DNA from: Mycobacterium sp. SMC-4
GTDB lineage: Bacteria > Actinomycetota > Actinomycetes > Mycobacteriales > Mycobacteriaceae
Reading direction: 5' to 3'
NCBI RefSeq assembly: GCF_025263265.1
Contig: NZ_CP079869.1
Location: forward strand, 4,464,001 to 4,528,000
Length of the DNA: 64,000 nt
This document shows, one piece after another, positions 34,165-41,887 of this stretch (the first letter of the stretch is position 1; each line of letters begins with the position of its first letter). The position numbers and the translations under genes were made by a program. The notes under the pieces were generated by a model that saw only the letters and a program-made list of their open reading frames with translations, did not search any database and was not told the DNA's origin.

Positions 34165-34392
34165 ATGCTAATGGGCTTGATAGCTCTAGTTATCTTGTTC
34201 ATGACTCGGGACGCCACTTTTACCAACGACAACTTCGTCGGTTGGGCACTTTGGCAGTACATAATGACCGCGGTCCCGTTCGCGCTGATCACAGCGGGGC
34301 TCTCAAAGAACCTCGGCCTAGCAACCCTCAGCCTCGGCGAACACCTCAGCCGAATGCTCACTCAAGTCCGAGGACCGGCGCGTAGCGCATAG
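34165..34392 (+). CDS. small two-helix membrane protein
   Basis: A 75-residue ORF from ATG 34165 (GTG 34147 is an alternative). Two hydrophobic helices: MLMGLIALVILFM and WQYIMTAVPFALITAGL, joined by TRDATFTNDNFVGWAL. The end is basic and polar. No family is recognised and no good ribosome site is seen. If real it is a cargo gene upstream of the cassette, possibly a membrane-acting toxin. From 34393 to 34793 no gene can be supported. Confidence 0.4.
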   Translation: MLMGLIALVILFMTRDATFTNDNFVGWALWQYIMTAVPFALITAGLSKNLGLATLSLGEHLSRMLTQVRGPARSA

Positions 34393-34793
34393 AGCTGCCT
34401 TCGACACACCACCATGATATTCGGAATGCTCGGAAGTCCCCTGGATGAACCCCTTCTACGGGCGACTGTTCCACGGCGACTTACACGCCGAATACCCGAC
34501 AACCTGAAACTATTGCCCTCACAACCATCAGCGACAGCCACCGTTCGCGGTGAGACAGCGAGCAGTCGCCGACGGTGCCGAAGGAATTCCAGCAGGCCCC
34601 ACTGCCGCATGTTCTCGCCGAAGCTCCGCCCTCGACCCGCACAACCATGTACCAACAGCACGGGTAAAGACCAGTTGAACTCATTCACTGGGGACACGCC
34701 GAACTCGTCGCGGCGGTGTAGGTCGTCGAAGGTCCATGACCGAGGAAGCAGCCGGGGCTACCATAACGGCTGGTGAAGGGATCAAGGGGCAGC

Positions 34794-35672
34794 GTGGACG
34801 CAGACGAAATACTTGATACAAAGATGTACCTTCGGCGGGTACGCGAATGGCCTGAGGCGGATAGGGTGAATCCGGTCCGTTGGCTGGAAGGGTTCTCAAC
34901 TCAGCACATTAACCATGCTACTGCCCTGCTCGATTCCTTCGTCTTCATCAGTGATAAGCAAGTTCGCAAGCTGTTCACCAGTACTGTGCACGCATTGTCG
35001 TGCGAGATCTCACGCCCTGGCTCTTCTTATGTGGAAAAGCAGCGCCTCTGGCGTGATTTCCTAGACTCCGTAATTGTTAGTGCGCCGACCGGTGAGGTGC
35101 CGAATCCCACCGACTCGGGCTTCATATTCCAGCGATGGGCACGGACAGAGGTAGGCATAGACGAGTCCCGTATAGTTCTCGCGTCTGACCTTCGGAGTGC
35201 CGTCGAAGCAAGGGGCGGTCCGCCATTGATAATGGTCGATGATTTCGCGGGCTCGGGGGAACAGTTTTTAAACACTTGGCAACGGCAAGTATGGCCCACT
35301 AGTCCCAAGACGTTAGAAGAACTGGCCGCGGTGCACTCGATAGACGTATATTACCTTCCCCTAATAGCAACTCAATACGCTATAGATCGAATTTCAAGGG
35401 AAGCACCGGGAGCCACACTAAGGCCTAGCCATGTCTTGAGTGACGTATACAACGCATTGGACCCGAATACTATAGTATTCCCCGATGACCTCAAGGCGGA
35501 TGCCGCAGCATTCATACGGGACGCCAGTGCCGCGGCAGGTATCACGAAGTGGGTCGACGGCTTCCATCATCTTGGATTGAACATCGCATTCGGACATTCG
35601 ATACCAGATGCATGTCTTGCACTGCTGTGGAGTGAGGAGGGGGGATGGAAGCCGCTGATGTCCCGAACATAA
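34794..35672 (+). CDS. PRTase-like protein (PRTase-CE type), cassette gene 1
   Basis: A 292-residue protein starting at GTG 34794 after AAGGGG (GTG 34773 is possible but has no ribosome site). The central motif PPLIMVDDFAGSGEQF (about 144-158) is a phosphoribosyltransferase PRPP loop, D-D-x-x-G-S/T-G. The C-terminal FGHSIPDACLALLWSE and WKPLM are like the end of PRTase-CE proteins, a group predicted in bacterial conflict systems. The N-terminal 100 residues are helical and unassigned. The gene overlaps the ATPase start by 28 bases. It may modify a nucleotide or RNA, or act as the effector; this is inference. Confidence 0.7.
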   Translation: MDADEILDTKMYLRRVREWPEADRVNPVRWLEGFSTQHINHATALLDSFVFISDKQVRKLFTSTVHALSCEISRPGSSYVEKQRLWRDFLDSVIVSAPTGEVPNPTDSGFIFQRWARTEVGIDESRIVLASDLRSAVEARGGPPLIMVDDFAGSGEQFLNTWQRQVWPTSPKTLEELAAVHSIDVYYLPLIATQYAIDRISREAPGATLRPSHVLSDVYNALDPNTIVFPDDLKADAAAFIRDASAAAGITKWVDGFHHLGLNIAFGHSIPDACLALLWSEEGGWKPLMSRT

Positions 35673-37564
35673 CTGCATCAGAGCTTTCAGTCACCGAGAA
35701 AGCTCAGCGCTTGAATGCTGTGTTCGGATCGCTAAGAGCCGAATATTTTCGCGACGAGCTGTTTGAGCTATTTACGCACCCCGCGTATTTCCCGGAGTTG
35801 CTTGACCGAGGTCCATGTTTACTCGTAGGCGGTCGTGGGACCGGCAAAACGACGGTACTTAAAACACTGACTTACGAAGGACAGGCGCATTTCAACACAT
35901 CACGGCCAGTAAGCGACTGGGACTTTGTAGGGCTGTATTGGCGAGTCGACACGAGTATAGTCAGGGCATTCGAAGGCGAAGAACTTTCCGAAGTCCGCTG
36001 GACGCGGCTATTCGCTCACTACGTCAATCTGACCCTATCGGGGCTAATCCTAGATTTCCACGAGTGGTACGAAAGCCGATCTGCTTGCCCACTCGAAGTG
36101 TCGAAGAAGAGCCTCGAAATGGCAGCCAGATCACTAGGCATACCGGGTGTAACCGAGACAATCGATCTTAAGTCAGGTATAGAGTCAGCACTTCTCGATT
36201 TAGAAACCACGATAAACAATCTTGGACGGGAAGGTGAGGCGTCCCCGACCATATCTGCCTCTGGCCGCCCAGTTCAATACCTCATCGAAGCGATCAACGC
36301 AGACAAGACTTTGCGTGGCAAAACGTACTATTTCTTGATCGATGAGTATGAGAATCTGAGCAATTATCAACAACGATTGATGAATACCTTGATCAAACAC
36401 GCAGGAGACCATCCCTATACATTCAAAGTCGGAATGCGTGAGATGGGTCATCGGGAACGTTCGACGATCAATCCGGATGAGCAGCTAATAGCTCCAGCGG
36501 ACTACAAGTACATTGATATTTCCGAGCGGTTTGATGATGCATCCTTTTCAAATTTCGCGAGACAGGTTTGCGAAAGCCGACTAGAACGCCTGCGCCAAGA
36601 ATTTCCAGTCTTGGACACGGTGGACGAACTTTTTCCTTCACTGAGTGAGGAAGCGGAGGCCGAGAAACTCGGCGTTGACAACCTAAACGAACGTACGCGC
36701 GCTGAGCTAAGTTCACTCGGTGCGTCCGAGGACGAGCTCGCCAGCTTCGACTCTCTTTCCCCATTGTCGGCTTACTTGGTCAAGTACTGGGCCGAATCCA
36801 AACGGATTGATTCGCTAACAGTGCTTAGAGAAGCGTTGACGTACAGCGAAAGATGGAATACGCGATTAAGTAACTATCAGCATGCAATGCTCTACACGAT
36901 TAGGCGTGGTAAGCGTGGTTTCAGAAAGTATTACAGTGGTTGGCCTACGTTCACCAAACTAGCCGATGGGAACATTCGATACTTACTCCAACTTGTCCAC
37001 GAAGCGCTTCAAACTCACCTTCGATCCCGTCCAGATGCTCTGGCTGTGCCTGTGGCTGCCGAAGTACAGACGGAATCAGCAGGAGTGATCGGTGCGCTAG
37101 TGGTGAGGCAACTTCAGGGTGTGTCAGCCAATAGCGCACGCCTCACGAGACTCGTGTTGGGTCTTGGCAGGATATTTCAAGTCATGGCCGCGCAGCCTGA
37201 AGGGCATTCTCCCGAGGTGTCACAATTTCGTTTGAGCTCGACGCCTGACGATGCGAGTGAGGATCTACTTCGCGCCGCTGTGATGCATTTAGCCGTTCGG
37301 CGTTTTGCCACTGATAAGATGGCGGCAGTGTCTGGGCAGACCAGGGACTTTAGTTACCAGCTGCACCCGATATTCGCACCGTTTTTCATTTTCAGTTACC
37401 GAAGCAAACGGCGGATGGATTTAACGCCGCAAGAGTTGAATGGGCTAGTTGATAGTCCTGCCGCGACTATTTCCAGCATCCTGCGGAAGAGTAACCGCTC
37501 TGTTGAAGAAGAGCTTCCTCCCCAATTGATGTTATTCAGTGGGTACTACAATGACCCTGATTGA
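35645..37564 (+). CDS. ORC/CDC6-like AAA ATPase, cassette gene 2
   Basis: A 639-residue P-loop NTPase. FGSLRAEYFRDELFELFTHP and FPELLDRGPC lead into Walker A GGRGTGKTT (62-70). Walker B is YYFLIDEYEN (228-237), followed by a sensor-like KVGMREMGHRERST (261-274). The remaining 350 residues are mostly helical with no clear catalytic motif and may sense or recruit. This matches proteins labelled ORC-CDC6 family AAA ATPase, which recur next to PRTase-CE genes. A strong GAGGAGGGGG site precedes ATG 35645. Likely role: NTP-driven sensor or switch of the system. Confidence 0.8.
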   Translation: MEAADVPNITASELSVTEKAQRLNAVFGSLRAEYFRDELFELFTHPAYFPELLDRGPCLLVGGRGTGKTTVLKTLTYEGQAHFNTSRPVSDWDFVGLYWRVDTSIVRAFEGEELSEVRWTRLFAHYVNLTLSGLILDFHEWYESRSACPLEVSKKSLEMAARSLGIPGVTETIDLKSGIESALLDLETTINNLGREGEASPTISASGRPVQYLIEAINADKTLRGKTYYFLIDEYENLSNYQQRLMNTLIKHAGDHPYTFKVGMREMGHRERSTINPDEQLIAPADYKYIDISERFDDASFSNFARQVCESRLERLRQEFPVLDTVDELFPSLSEEAEAEKLGVDNLNERTRAELSSLGASEDELASFDSLSPLSAYLVKYWAESKRIDSLTVLREALTYSERWNTRLSNYQHAMLYTIRRGKRGFRKYYSGWPTFTKLADGNIRYLLQLVHEALQTHLRSRPDALAVPVAAEVQTESAGVIGALVVRQLQGVSANSARLTRLVLGLGRIFQVMAAQPEGHSPEVSQFRLSSTPDDASEDLLRAAVMHLAVRRFATDKMAAVSGQTRDFSYQLHPIFAPFFIFSYRSKRRMDLTPQELNGLVDSPAATISSILRKSNRSVEEELPPQLMLFSGYYNDPD

Positions 37565-38516
37565 TGAGCCGCTTCTGACGCGAGTAATACCTCGGAAGGA
37601 TCTTCAGCTGGAAAAAGGTTCTTTTTATCTCTTCGGACGCGGAATTGAGGACAGGGCTGTCATTGACTCGAGTTGGAGAGCTGCTGCAGAAGCCGACGGA
37701 GTTCTTTTCCTTGATGTCATAGAAAACGGAGACGCTGTCATCCTCATGTCTTCTCAAGGCGAAGTTTTGAACTTCACGGGCCGAAGGCGTGAGCAAGCCA
37801 TTGCCTTCTTCCAGTCGAAGCCCAGTTACCTAGACATTACTGGTATGTCGTATTCAGCTTGGGGGCCACTTGTTCTGGCTGCGGTCGAGTCAGGGGCCCC
37901 GTTTAGAGTGGTCTACGTCGAACCAATGGACTATAGGCGGAGCGACACACCGACGCAGGGAATGAACTTTGACCTGTCTGAAGGTTTTGAGGGTATTCGG
38001 CCTATTCCCGGGTTCGCAACCCTGCGGCTAAGAACCAGTTCTGATTGGCACCTTGTGGCTGCACTCGGTTTCGAAGGTGTCCGTTTCTCGTATGTGCTGA
38101 ATGAGTTGGAGCCGGCTAGCGATAGAGTGCACCCTATAGTCGGCGTCCCCGGCTTTCGACCCGAATTTGCTTCACATGCATTCATCGCGAACCGTGCTGA
38201 CTTGGACGACGTGGCTATCGTTCCGAACATCAGACTGGCGAGAGCTAACTGTCCTTTCGACATGTTCCACACTCTTCGGAAACTGCATGAAGACATCGGT
38301 GGAGCGCAACTGAGGCTGGCCCCCATCGGCACAAAGCCGCACGGTCTCGGTGCGGTTTTGTACACGATAAGCAGTCCGTCTAATGTTCAACTGATCCATG
38401 ACCATCCGCGTCGGAAAGCCAAGCGAACTCTGGGTGTCTCGCAGGTCTGTTTGTACGAGGTATCGACGTTCTGCGAGTCGGATCTCTTTCGTAAGCCCGT
38501 GAGTAGCGGCCCGTGA
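37551..38516 (+). CDS. unrecognised protein, cassette gene 3
   Basis: A 321-residue protein of no family I can name. Its ATG 37551 lies within the end of the ATPase gene (14-base overlap), and it overlaps the methyltransferase by 4 bases, so it is a fixed part of the set. Conserved-looking motifs are DVIENGDAVILMSS (54-67), ANCPFDMF (232-239) and PIGTKPHGLGA (258-268); the last might bind a phosphate or nucleotide. No signal or membrane segment is seen. The end, DHPRRKAKRTLG, is basic. It might be a specificity or assembly subunit. Confidence 0.7.
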   Translation: MTLIDEPLLTRVIPRKDLQLEKGSFYLFGRGIEDRAVIDSSWRAAAEADGVLFLDVIENGDAVILMSSQGEVLNFTGRRREQAIAFFQSKPSYLDITGMSYSAWGPLVLAAVESGAPFRVVYVEPMDYRRSDTPTQGMNFDLSEGFEGIRPIPGFATLRLRTSSDWHLVAALGFEGVRFSYVLNELEPASDRVHPIVGVPGFRPEFASHAFIANRADLDDVAIVPNIRLARANCPFDMFHTLRKLHEDIGGAQLRLAPIGTKPHGLGAVLYTISSPSNVQLIHDHPRRKAKRTLGVSQVCLYEVSTFCESDLFRKPVSSGP

Positions 38517-39664
38517 CGCTTGAGAATGACCGGCACTACACGCCGATGTGGCTTGCTGATGAGCTTTCGCACCTGCTGCCGGCAGATATCAACAGCGTCG
38601 TTGATCTGTCGGCTGGTGTTGGGTCACTGCTCGAAGCGGCGTGCCGGCGCTTCGGTCGGTTGGCCGTGGGCGCAGCGGACCTGGATTCGGAGGCAGTCCG
38701 GCATCTTCGAAAGGCGCATCCGGACTGGAAGGTTAGTTATACCAACTCTCTTGTGCCAAAGTCGTACCGTGCGTCGGCTGCCTTTCGGCAGCTGTCCGGT
38801 TCCTACGACGCCGCGCTGCTGAATCCACCGTTTTCTTACAGAGGTGGCTCGCGTATCAACCTGGTTTGCAACGGCTCTACCTACAAGGTGACGCCTGCGA
38901 CTGCGTTTGTTGCCCATGCGATGAACTGGGTGCGGCCCGGGGGGACGATCGTCGCCATCGTGCCGAAGAACGTGATGGATATCCGAACCGATGCCAGCGT
39001 GTGGGGAGGTTGGAGATCGGAACTCCAAATCGACCGCGTGCGGGAGCTGGGCAGGCATACGTTCCAGAGCGCGCGTACAACAGCGATGGTTGTTGTGCTC
39101 AAGAAGTCAGCTCGTCGGAGGCGGGGGTCCCGAAATCTTGGCGCTGTGAGCGTTCCCTCGGTCTTGCCCGCCACCCTTGGCCAGCGCTGCACATGTGTCG
39201 AAGTGGTGCGTGGCCGCGTTCCGGTGTACCGGGCAAAGTCGTTCTGTGGCGATGCGGACACTGCGTTCGTTCATACGACAATGCTTCGAGAAGGGAGGCT
39301 CCAACTGACGAAGGCGATGGGCCCTAATGAGCTCGCGAGTGTTGGACCGATGATTCTAATACCGCGTGTGGGCAAGCCGTCGTCCCAGAAAGTGGTGCGG
39401 AACTCGTTACCGCTTCTGGTTCTCAGTGACTGCGTATTCGGCCTAAGAACCCTAGATCCGCGAGTGAGAAAGGTTCTCCACCGGGCGCTTGTCGACGAGT
39501 TTGACGATCTTGCAGAATGCTACACGGGTTCCTGTGCACCCTATTTGACAGTCGATCGGCTTGTGAATTGGCTAAAAGTGCGCGGCTTCAACGCTTCTCA
39601 CGTCGCTCCGTCGTCAAGTCCCGGGTGGTGTGAGTGCGGCGGCGCAGATGCCGAACTCGCGTGA
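38513..39664 (+). CDS. N6-adenine DNA methyltransferase, cassette gene 4
   Basis: A 383-residue methyltransferase. SAM motif I is VVDLSAGVGSLLEAA (29-43), HYTPMWLADEL is the usual N-terminal lead-in, and the catalytic motif IV is LLNPPFSYRGG (NPPF at 104-107), the adenine-N6 type. Residues about 200-383 (PRVGKPSSQKVVRN, then YLTVDRLVNWLKVRGF) would be the target-recognition part. GTG 38513 is coupled to gene 3 by a 4-base overlap. No restriction nuclease is next to it; it may mark self-DNA or modify target DNA. Confidence 0.82.
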   Translation: MTLENDRHYTPMWLADELSHLLPADINSVVDLSAGVGSLLEAACRRFGRLAVGAADLDSEAVRHLRKAHPDWKVSYTNSLVPKSYRASAAFRQLSGSYDAALLNPPFSYRGGSRINLVCNGSTYKVTPATAFVAHAMNWVRPGGTIVAIVPKNVMDIRTDASVWGGWRSELQIDRVRELGRHTFQSARTTAMVVVLKKSARRRRGSRNLGAVSVPSVLPATLGQRCTCVEVVRGRVPVYRAKSFCGDADTAFVHTTMLREGRLQLTKAMGPNELASVGPMILIPRVGKPSSQKVVRNSLPLLVLSDCVFGLRTLDPRVRKVLHRALVDEFDDLAECYTGSCAPYLTVDRLVNWLKVRGFNASHVAPSSSPGWCECGGADAELA

Positions 39665-39670
39665 TATTGG

Positions 39671-40273
39671 TTAGCCCGCTCGCTCCACCGTCCGCGCACG
39701 CTGACCGGTCCATTTGCGTGTACCGAACGCTGCTCTCCAGCCTGCACTCAGTCCATCCCATAGCTTGGCGAGGCGGTCCTTCGATGTATGACGCATCGTG
39801 AGCGTCAACAAGTACACGCTTCCGCCTTGCCGGTGGCATTCGCGGACCGCCGCAGCAATTTCCGCCGCCCTAGTGTGCGCGACCACTGCCGAGCACCGAG
39901 GGCACGACCACACAGATCCGCACGTCATCAATCCCTGATAGCTCGCAATCGACTGCCCATTCACTTCGCGCCTCTTGAGGGCGACCGTCTGACCGTCGTC
40001 GGCGTCCCCCACAGCGTCGTTGTGCAACATTCGACCGCAGCAACGGACGGCTTTCAAGGATGAAGCCTGCCAGAGCATCGCTCGGGCACCCCAGCGATCT
40101 CGGCGCTTCTCCGCAGAGGCCAACAACCCGGCCTCGACACCAGTTGTGAAGCAATAACTCTGAGTACTACCAAGAGCGCTCGCTGCGCTCGCGCCGTCGA
40201 CGCTCTGGACCTCCGCGCGAGCGCTCCGGTCCGCCGCGCCGCCGTCCTCGTCCAGCCAGATTCCGTTTGTCAT
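39671..40273 (-). pseudogene. truncated rolling-circle Rep protein
   Basis: A 200-residue fragment with CCGRMLHNDA, CGSVWSCPRCSAVVAHTRAAEI (Cys-rich) and GGSVYLLTLTMRHTSKDRLAKL, WDGLSAGWRAAF, as in actinomycete Rep proteins of the RepSA/pSN22 kind. Those are more than twice as long; here the frame stops just before the expected H-x-H catalytic motif and Tyr. Its stop is 6 bases from the convergent methyltransferase stop. It is coupled to the 144-aa gene by 4 bases. It is almost surely dead for replication. Confidence 0.75.
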
Positions 40274-40704
40274 GAGTGACGCTCTTCATTGGCGTCTCCA
40301 GGGAGTTCGACCCAGAGTCGGCGTTCGCGCACAACGAGTCCATCGAAATTGCCGGCACGAAGGAGAGCCAGCCCCGTAGCGATAGCTTCTTGCGGTGACA
40401 GCAGAAGATCCTCGCGGTCGCCCGTGAAGCGCAGTGTGATCGTGTCCGCGTTGCGCGTTTCGAGAGTCTGACGAAGGTCCCCGAAGCCGAATCCCTCCAA
40501 GTCCATTACGCGATCTACGGCAGATTGCATCTCATAGCTGCCGCCGTTCTGGGCAGCGATCAGATAAGCCAGATGCAGTTGATTCCTCAACCAACGTGCT
40601 TCTTGCGCAGTCAGACGGTGTAGGTCATCCGGTCGGCCCGATACACGAACAATCACTCTGGTCCCGTCGACATCGACTGACCAACCGTTGGGCATGGGAC
40701 TCAC
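40270..40704 (-). CDS. hypothetical protein of the Rep operon (144 aa)
   Basis: A 144-residue soluble protein with no recognised domain. It opens MSPMPNGWSVDVDGTRVIV and contains RLTAQEARWLRNQLHLAYLIA, typical of small beta-plus-helix proteins encoded before rep in mycobacterial integrative elements. Four-base overlaps with the gene before (40701-40704) and rep after it show coupled translation. Function unknown. Confidence 0.75.
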   Translation of the reverse strand: MSPMPNGWSVDVDGTRVIVRVSGRPDDLHRLTAQEARWLRNQLHLAYLIAAQNGGSYEMQSAVDRVMDLEGFGFGDLRQTLETRNADTITLRFTGDREDLLLSPQEAIATGLALLRAGNFDGLVVRERRLWVELPGDANEERHS

Positions 40705-41177
40705 TGGTCACCGCCCTTGCGGTCCGAATCCGTGGCCCGGCGGGAACGCGAGTCCGCAGCTGCCGTCGACTCTGTGGTGCGCACCGATCCTGACGACGCA
40801 TCGCTGCTGACAATCCCGCGGGCCGCGTCCAAGAACCATTCGCGAGTGCGCTCACAGCCGCTGTCGACCTCGACTTGCCCGCCATTCAGGCCCCAGAGGT
40901 CGAACGCCCTTCGCTCCCAGGCCGACTGCAAGCTCTCACCGAGCGCCGTCAATTCACCGTGGTCAGCCATCAGTGCCGCGACGCCGATGACCTCCCCTGT
41001 GGACCAGACCGCGCGATGGAGGCCCCAGCCGCCCACCTGAACCTGCATAGCCCTGGCGATTAGGTCGGCCCGAATCCGTGCTCGCTCCTCTTCCGTGGGT
41101 CCTCTGAAAAGGCGACTCAACGAGTCACCCTCCCCCGGCTCCCCCGTGCCGCCGGGAAGCTGATCCGCCGGCGTCAC
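40701..41177 (-). CDS. hypothetical protein of the Rep operon (158 aa)
   Basis: A 158-residue protein from GTG 41177, overlapping the stop of a 29-codon ORF by 4 bases. Polar and helical: PTEEERARIRADLIARAMQV and GLHRAVWSTGEVIGVAALMA, then an Arg/Ser-rich end. No known family. A longer ORF to 41372 is rejected because it passes through the leader peptide with no start signal. Part of the replication operon of the island. Confidence 0.65.
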   Translation of the reverse strand: MTPADQLPGGTGEPGEGDSLSRLFRGPTEEERARIRADLIARAMQVQVGGWGLHRAVWSTGEVIGVAALMADHGELTALGESLQSAWERRAFDLWGLNGGQVEVDSGCERTREWFLDAARGIVSSDASSGSVRTTESTAAADSRSRRATDSDRKGGDQ

Positions 41178-41263
41178 TTCTCGCCGCCATAGATCCAAGG
41201 ATCGATGACGTAGTTGTGCGCACGCGGTACGATTCGATCGCGCGCGCAAACGGTGGTTTTCAT
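41174..41263 (-). CDS. 29-aa leader peptide or small protein
   Basis: A 30-codon ORF, MKTTVCARDRIVPRAHN then YVIDPWIYGGEK, with an excellent GGAGGCAACT before its ATG at 41263 and a 4-base GTGA overlap with the next gene. A hairpin precedes it. It is below the size that most gene finders call. It could act in translational coupling or attenuation of the rep operon, or be a real small protein. Confidence 0.6.
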   Translation of the reverse strand: MKTTVCARDRIVPRAHNYVIDPWIYGGEK

Positions 41264-41277
41264 AGTTGCCTCCGTGG

Positions 41278-41303
41278 AGCCCCTTGGTTGCAGCCGAGGG
41301 GCT
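41278..41303. terminator. hairpin in the Rep-operon leader
   Basis: AGCCCCTTGG and CCGAGGGGCT pair (10 bp with one G-T wobble) around TTGCAG. It lies 15 bases upstream of the 29-codon ORF on the minus strand. No T-run follows on the minus strand, so leader structure is as likely as a terminator. Confidence 0.4.
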
Positions 41304-41340
41304 TCGCTCGTTTCTGAGCCCGGAATTCAACGCTGATCTG

Positions 41341-41360
41341 TGGTCGGTGCCTGGTCGGTG
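41341..41360 (+). repeat. arm-like repeat, right
   Basis: TGGTCGGTGCCTGGTCGGTG differs by one base from 34032-34051 and has the same direction. It stands 94 bases inside attR. Confidence 0.5.
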
Positions 41361-41453
41361 AGTCCGCGACACGCCATGGTTTCGGGTGGTACCGATTGGC
41401 GCTATATCGCCAGTTCAGAACCACTTTCGAGACCATGACTAGGTGAGCTTGCA

Positions 41454-41500
41454 GGCTCTCCTAAAGCCGGTGTCGCAGGTTCGAATCCTGCCGGGGGCAC
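41454..41500 (+). repeat. attR: 47-bp direct repeat
   Basis: Exact copy of 33922-33968. It holds the 3' two thirds of a tRNA-Arg without the acceptor 5' strand and D arm, so it is not a second tRNA gene. It marks the right border of the island. Confidence 0.95.
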
Positions 41501-41547
41501 CATGTGATGTCGCAAGACATCGGAATAGCCGTGGATCTGCTTTAGGT

Positions 41548-41815
41548 TCACGGTTTTTTCCGTTTGGGGCCTTTGGGGGCGCCGGTGGGTTGGTAGTCCC
41601 TGGTGGGGTCGAGGGTGAAGTCGCGGAGTACTTCTCCGGTGGCGGCGTTGATGACGGTGAGTGGTGGTCCTGGGCGAGGATCAAGACGCGGGTTCGGTGG
41701 TGGTGGCGGCCGATGCCGATGTGGTGCAGGCGGCCGTTGACGCGCAGGGTGACGGCGCCGGCTTGGTCGACGCGGTCGAGTCGAACAGGCACGATGGGTT
41801 GCGAACTTCTGAACC
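41548..41815 (-). pseudogene. IS481-family transposase C-terminus, frameshifted
   Basis: One frame gives VPVRLDRVDQAGAVTLRVNG and RLHHIGIGRHHHRTRVLIL; a second gives VINAATGEVLRDFTLDPTRD and YQPTGAPKGP. Both are the standard end of IS481-type transposases, so a small deletion has broken the frame around 41665. The N-terminal and catalytic parts are missing. Non-functional. Confidence 0.75.
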
Positions 41816-41887
41816 CCTGACCTGCGGCTATGCAACGGCTGCACGTCTCGGCTGCTGTCCGTCCCTTCCCGTGAAAGACTCCGCAGG

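Larger units (their letters stand above)
33922..41500. mobile_element. 7.5-kb tRNA-Arg genomic island
   Basis: The island runs between two copies of a 47-bp repeat. Right part: minus-strand operon of a 29-aa peptide, 158-aa and 144-aa proteins and a truncated Rep. Middle: plus-strand four-gene cassette of clearly lower GC than the flanks. Left: small membrane ORF and a possible integrase tail. No complete integrase is present, so the island should be unable to excise without help. Its layout fits a decayed actinomycete integrative element carrying a defence cargo. Confidence 0.9.

Noticed and set aside
34362-34697. Minus-strand 111-residue ORF in the island
   Set aside because: No start signal, no known motif, and Arg-rich composition; kept as non-coding.
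40701-41372. 223-residue version of the 158-aa island protein
   Set aside because: The extra N-terminus overlaps the 29-codon ORF and a hairpin, and has no ribosome site; GTG 41177 is coupled to the small ORF.
41427-41500. Second tRNA-Arg gene at attR
   Set aside because: Only the anticodon arm, T arm and 3' acceptor strand match; the 5' acceptor strand and D arm are absent, so it is the att repeat.
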